The notes beneath the pieces were generated by a model that made no database searches, was not told where the DNA came from, and saw only the letters and a list, made by a program, of their open reading frames with translations. The translations under genes were made by a program, and so were the position numbers. From assembly GCA_022822685.1 (NCBI GenBank), contig JAJEAQ010000325.1:1-18971 (forward strand): a stretch of 18,971 nt of DNA. Direction: 5' to 3'. This stretch comes from Trichodesmium sp. jk18x7bins.61 (lineage in GTDB: Bacteria; Cyanobacteriota; Cyanobacteriia; Cyanobacteriales; Microcoleaceae). Numbering within the stretch: position 1 is the stretch's first letter; every line of letters starts with the position of its first letter. This document shows, piece by piece, positions 15,811 to 18,971 of this stretch.

Positions 15811-17204
15811 AACTAATCCTTACTTAACTGGTAATTTTGCCCCAGTCAAGGAAGAAATCACAGCCAACAATCTTAAAGTAATTGGAGAAATTCCCTCTGA
15901 TTTATCAGGATTATTCTTGAGAAATGGTCCTAATCCTCAATTTCCTCCCATTGGTAATTGTCATTGGTTTGATGGCGATGGCATGATACATGGAGTAAGA
16001 ATTAGTAATGGTAATGCTTCCTATCGTAATCGTTATGTAAGAACAAAAGCCTGGGAAATAGAAAGAAAAACTGGTCATGCATGCTATTTGGGGTGGTTTT
16101 TTAGATCCCATCTCCAACAAAAATCTTCCTCCTAGTGAGTTTAGTCCTTATAAAAACACAGGCAATGTATCAACAGTTTTTCATGCAGGCAAATTATTAG
16201 CATTATGTGAAGGACATAAACCTTATCTTCTTTCTTGGGAGGATTTAGAGACAATTAAACCTTACACCTTTAGTAACCAACTATCTCATCCTTTTTGCGC
16301 TCATCCCAAAGTAGATGCTATTACTGGTGAATTGATGTTTTTTGGATATTCAGCGTTCCAAAAACCATACTTAAAATATAGTGTAATCTCGGCTTCAGGA
16401 GAAATTAGCCACACAGTAGCAGTTGATTTACCTCACCCAGTAGCAGTGCATGATTTTGCTATCACTGAAAACTACACAGTCTTAATGGACTTACCAATAA
16501 CATTAAAAAAACCAACTGATGTAGATGGTTCTTGGCATGAATTTAGGAAAGATTTATCTAGTCGTTTTGGTATTATTCCTCGATATGGAAATAATGATGA
16601 AATTCAAACCATTGAATTTCCTGCCTTGTACGTTCCTCATACACTTAATGCTTATGAACAAGGAGATGAAGTTGTAGTAATCGCCACTCGTGTTGATAGT
16701 ATGGGATGATCACAAACTGGAGAAGAAGCTATTTTTGAAGGTGGAATTCCTTATTTATCTCAATGGCAATTGAACTTGAAAACTGGCAAATGGAAAGAGA
16801 AACAACTTGATAATTTAGCTGCTGAATACCCTATTGTTAATGAAAATTTTTTAGGGCGAAAAATACGATATGGTTATTTATCAAAAGTTGTGATTGAACG
16901 AGAATACTCTTTTGATGGAATTATTAAATATGATTTCAAACAAGGAAAATCTGAAATTCATCAATTTTCTTCTGGACGCTATAACGGTGCAGCAGCATTT
17001 GCACCTCGTAAAGAAGCTACAGTTGAAGACGACGGCTGGCTTTTAACATTTGTTTCTGATGAAAACACGGAAACTTCTGAACTATTAATTCTTAATGCCC
17101 AAGATATTACCTCAGAACCTGTAGCTAGAATACTTATTCCTCAAAGAGTGCCCTATGGTTTCCACTGTAATTGGATTACAGAAGAACAATTGTTGCAAAA
17201 GTAG
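15794..17204 (+). pseudogene. Carotenoid oxygenase (RPE65/CCD) family dioxygenase, broken
   Basis: Family members are beta-propeller enzymes with an Fe(II) held by four histidines; they cleave carotenoids, apocarotenoids or stilbenes. The gene starts with GTG at 15794, inside the end of the methyltransferase gene. The N-terminal part has FLRNGPNPQF and WFDGDGMIHG. A 4-bp duplication (GCAT, 16079-16082) shifts the frame. The second part continues exactly with IWGGFLDP and carries His candidates in CAHPKVD, VHDFAITENY and VPHTLNAYE. An in-frame TGA at 16707-16709 (after DSMG) interrupts it. The frame then runs to GRYNGAAAFAPR and GFHCNW (fourth His) with a normal end. Total length matches a full-size family member (~470 residues). 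Everything but the two lesions is conserved, so loss is recent. It is a surprising partner for a PKS and acyl methyltransferases. Confidence 0.87.
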
Positions 17205-17290
17205 AAAAAAATGAAAATACCGACATTAAGGCGATCACTATGATTATGTATGCACTCTGAAGGATCATATTGACAGTAATGCAAAAGCAA

Positions 17291-17352
17291 CTCCCACACC
17301 CTCTACTAATCTATCAAGATTCAATTGTTGGGTAGTGGGAGCATCTTGCTCC
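17291..17352. repeat. Nested palindromic repeats, left group
   Basis: CTCCCACACCC (17291-17301) is complementary, apart from one inserted base, to GGGTAGTGGGAG (17330-17341). Overlapping the right arm, GGAGCA-TCT-TGCTCC (17338-17352) forms a second tight hairpin. The two are mutually exclusive folds. No T-tract follows. GGGAGCATCTTGCTCC looks to me like a recurrent cyanobacterial intergenic repeat, but I cannot check this here. Confidence 0.55.
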
Positions 17353-17417
17353 TGTGCCTAAGCGAGACTTTTACATTAGCAACACTTCACCCATTAATTA
17401 GACAGACAAGTGACGCT

Positions 17418-17448
17418 CCCAGACTGACGCTTTCGCTTTCAGTCTGGG
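17418..17448. repeat. Perfect 10-bp hairpin
   Basis: CCCAGACTGA (17418-17427) pairs perfectly with TCAGTCTGGG (17439-17448) across an 11-nt loop rich in CGCTTTCGCTT. It is GC-richer than its surroundings and lacks a T-tract. It lies in the 343-bp spacer between the dioxygenase remnant and the PKS, with the left palindrome group and the heptamer repeats. No coding signal is seen in the spacer. Confidence 0.65.
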
Positions 17449-17509
17449 CAACTGAAGTCTATTTAAGACGGTCAGAACAACATCCAAGGATATTCCCTAT
17501 ACAGCATTT

Positions 17510-17530
17510 TATCAGTTATTAGTTATCAGT
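17510..17530 (+). repeat. Short tandem heptamer repeat (STRR-like)
   Basis: Three consecutive heptamers of the type TATCAGT / TATTAGT / TATCAGT stand just upstream of the PKS start. Short tandemly repeated heptamers are well known in heterocystous cyanobacteria, so this supports the assignment of the organism. It has no clear role here. Confidence 0.5.
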
Positions 17531-17547
17531 TCGAAGAAAACTAAACC

Positions 17548-18971
17548 ATGAGTAAAGAACCTATTGCAATTATCGGTACTGGCTGTCGTTTCCCTGGTGC
17601 AGAAAATCCTGAAGAATTCTGGAAACTATTACATGATGGAGTTGATGCTATTAGCGAAATTCCTTCCGAGCGTTGGGATATTAACTCTTTCTACGACCCT
17701 GATTCTAGTACTCCAGGAAAAACAAATAGTCGCTGGGGAGGTTTCTTGAAACAAGTAGATCAATTTGACCCTTCGTTTTTTTTAAGATTTCCCTCAGAGA
17801 AGCAAAATATATAGGATCCGCAACAGAGGCTTATTTTAGAGGTTGCATGGGAAGCTATAGAAAATAGTGGAATATCTCCAAATCAGCTAAGTGGTACTAA
17901 GCTGGAGTTTTTATCGGTGTTAGCTCCATCGATTATAACCGAGGAATGCTGCATGACAAAAACAAAATAACAGCATTTACTGGTACTGGTGGTGCTATGA
18001 GTATCGTTAGCAATCGATTATCATATTTTCTTAATTTACATGGACCAAGTCTAGCAATTGATACAGCTTGTTCTTCATCTCTAGTTGCTGTGCACCTTGC
18101 CTGCAATAGTTTGCACAATAGAGAATCAAGTCTTGTTTTAGTGGGAGGGGTTAATATTAATCTTAATCCTGATGGATGGATTGTTTACACAAAAGCAAAC
18201 ATGATGGCAACTGATGGTCGTTGTAAAACTTTTGATGCTAATGCAGATGGTTTTGTGCGTGGAGAGGGATGTGGAATCGTAGTTATGAAACGTCTTAATG
18301 ACGCACTTAGAGATCGAGACCATATAAAAACTATTATTAGGGGTTCAGCTATTAATCAAGACGGTTTAAGTAATGGGATAAGTGCGCCCAATGCCAGGTT
18401 TCAACGAGAAGTTATTCGTCAAGCATTAAATAATACTGGAATATCTCCTCAAGATATTAGTTATATTGAGGCTCATGGTACAGGAACTTCTTTAGGCGAT
18501 CCTATTGAGGTGAATGCTTTAAAAGCTGTGTTAGCTCCAGAAAGTTCCCCGGAACAAATTTGCCGGATTGGCTCAGTAAAAACCAATATTGGTCATTTAG
18601 AATCTGCTTCGGGAATAGCTAGTTTAATTAAAGTTGTGTTATGTCTACAAAATCAACAGATTCCCCCTCATTTACATTTCAAACAACTCAATCCCAAAAT
18701 ATCTCTAGAAGGTAGTCACTTTATTATACCTACCCAACTACAACCTTGGGAAACAATCTGATTCAGTCTATGTTTAATCAAATCATGCCTCTGTTTGAGA
18801 ATGGCACACTCAAACCTCTACCTCACAAAACATTCCCGATTGAATCAGTTGAAAATGCTTTTCGCTATATGGCACAAGCGAAACATATAGGTAAAGTAGT
18901 CGTATCTCACCAAGATTCTGATATTGGCAGAGGTGAAATTCGTGCTGATGCTAGTTACTTAATTACAGGAG
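17548..18971 (+). pseudogene. Type I modular polyketide synthase, frameshifted and internally deleted (runs off window)
   Basis: The ATG at 17548 opens a ketosynthase: PIAIIGTGCRFPG, then GKTNSRWGGFL. The frame changes near 17784, again near 17812, and again near 17902; in between, ISLREAKY and DPQQRLILEVAWEAIENSG still align to KS. From 17904 the frame is open and holds the whole catalytic set: active-site Cys in DTACSSS (codon 18069-18071), His in EAHGTGT (18474-18476) and His in KTNIGHLES (18594-18596). KS ends at LQPWETI with a stop near 18761. At once, in another frame, ER-type C-terminal sequence begins (MPLFENGTLKPLP, AFRYMAQAKHIGKVVV), and then IRADASYLITG, the start of a ketoreductase. 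The acyltransferase, any dehydratase and most of the enoylreductase are missing. The gene cannot make a working PKS. The ancestor was a KS-AT-(DH)-ER-KR module. Confidence 0.88.

Noticed and set aside
17325..17522. A 65-codon open frame over the palindrome block.
   Set aside because: It is made of repeat sequence, with no family resemblance.

Overview
The window looks like chromosomal DNA of an AT-rich cyanobacterium, probably filamentous and perhaps heterocystous. Three things suggest this. There are ten perfect HIP1 octamers (GCGATCGC) at 615, 1692, 2297, 6138, 10452, 11771, 12125, 12854, 14795 and 15083. The proteins read as cyanobacterial types: GyrA with an acidic insert in the C-terminal domain, Lnt, a cyanobacterial-style histidine kinase, and a modular PKS. 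There is also a short heptamer repeat (TATCAGT-type) at 17510-17530. The many broken genes suggest a genome that is losing genes, as in symbiotic or host-restricted cyanobacteria. That lifestyle is an inference, and I do not name a species.

Left part (1-7580), mostly housekeeping. An HDAC-like deacetylase on the minus strand is divergent from gyrA. The gyrA leader has an extended -10 promoter and a long imperfect inverted repeat. Next come a pterin-4a-carbinolamine dehydratase, a decayed deoxyhypusine-synthase-like gene on the minus strand, an unidentified coding-like remnant, and lnt (apolipoprotein N-acyltransferase).

Middle part (7581-12508). A possible 201-bp MITE (11-bp inverted repeats, 9-bp flanking direct repeats) precedes a pair of genes: a solute-binding lipoprotein and a membrane histidine kinase. 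The binding-protein gene seems to have lost its last codons through a 4-bp tandem duplication. Then comes about 1 kb without an intact gene, holding a DDE transposase remnant and a pair of 44-bp direct repeats.

Right part (12509-18971), a decaying lipid/polyketide cluster on the plus strand. The order is acyl-lipid desaturase (broken), CFA-family methyltransferase (intact), stand-alone acyl carrier protein (nonsense codon), second CFA/CNMT-like methyltransferase (intact), carotenoid-oxygenase-family dioxygenase (frameshift plus stop), then a palindrome-rich spacer and a type I PKS. The PKS ketosynthase has three frameshifts, and the gene then jumps from the KS end straight to the end of an enoylreductase and the start of a ketoreductase, losing everything between. 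Gene order and spacing suggest one operon that once made a desaturated, methylated or cyclopropanated acyl/polyketide product. I do not recognise it as a characterised pathway. Only the two methyltransferases are still open reading frames.
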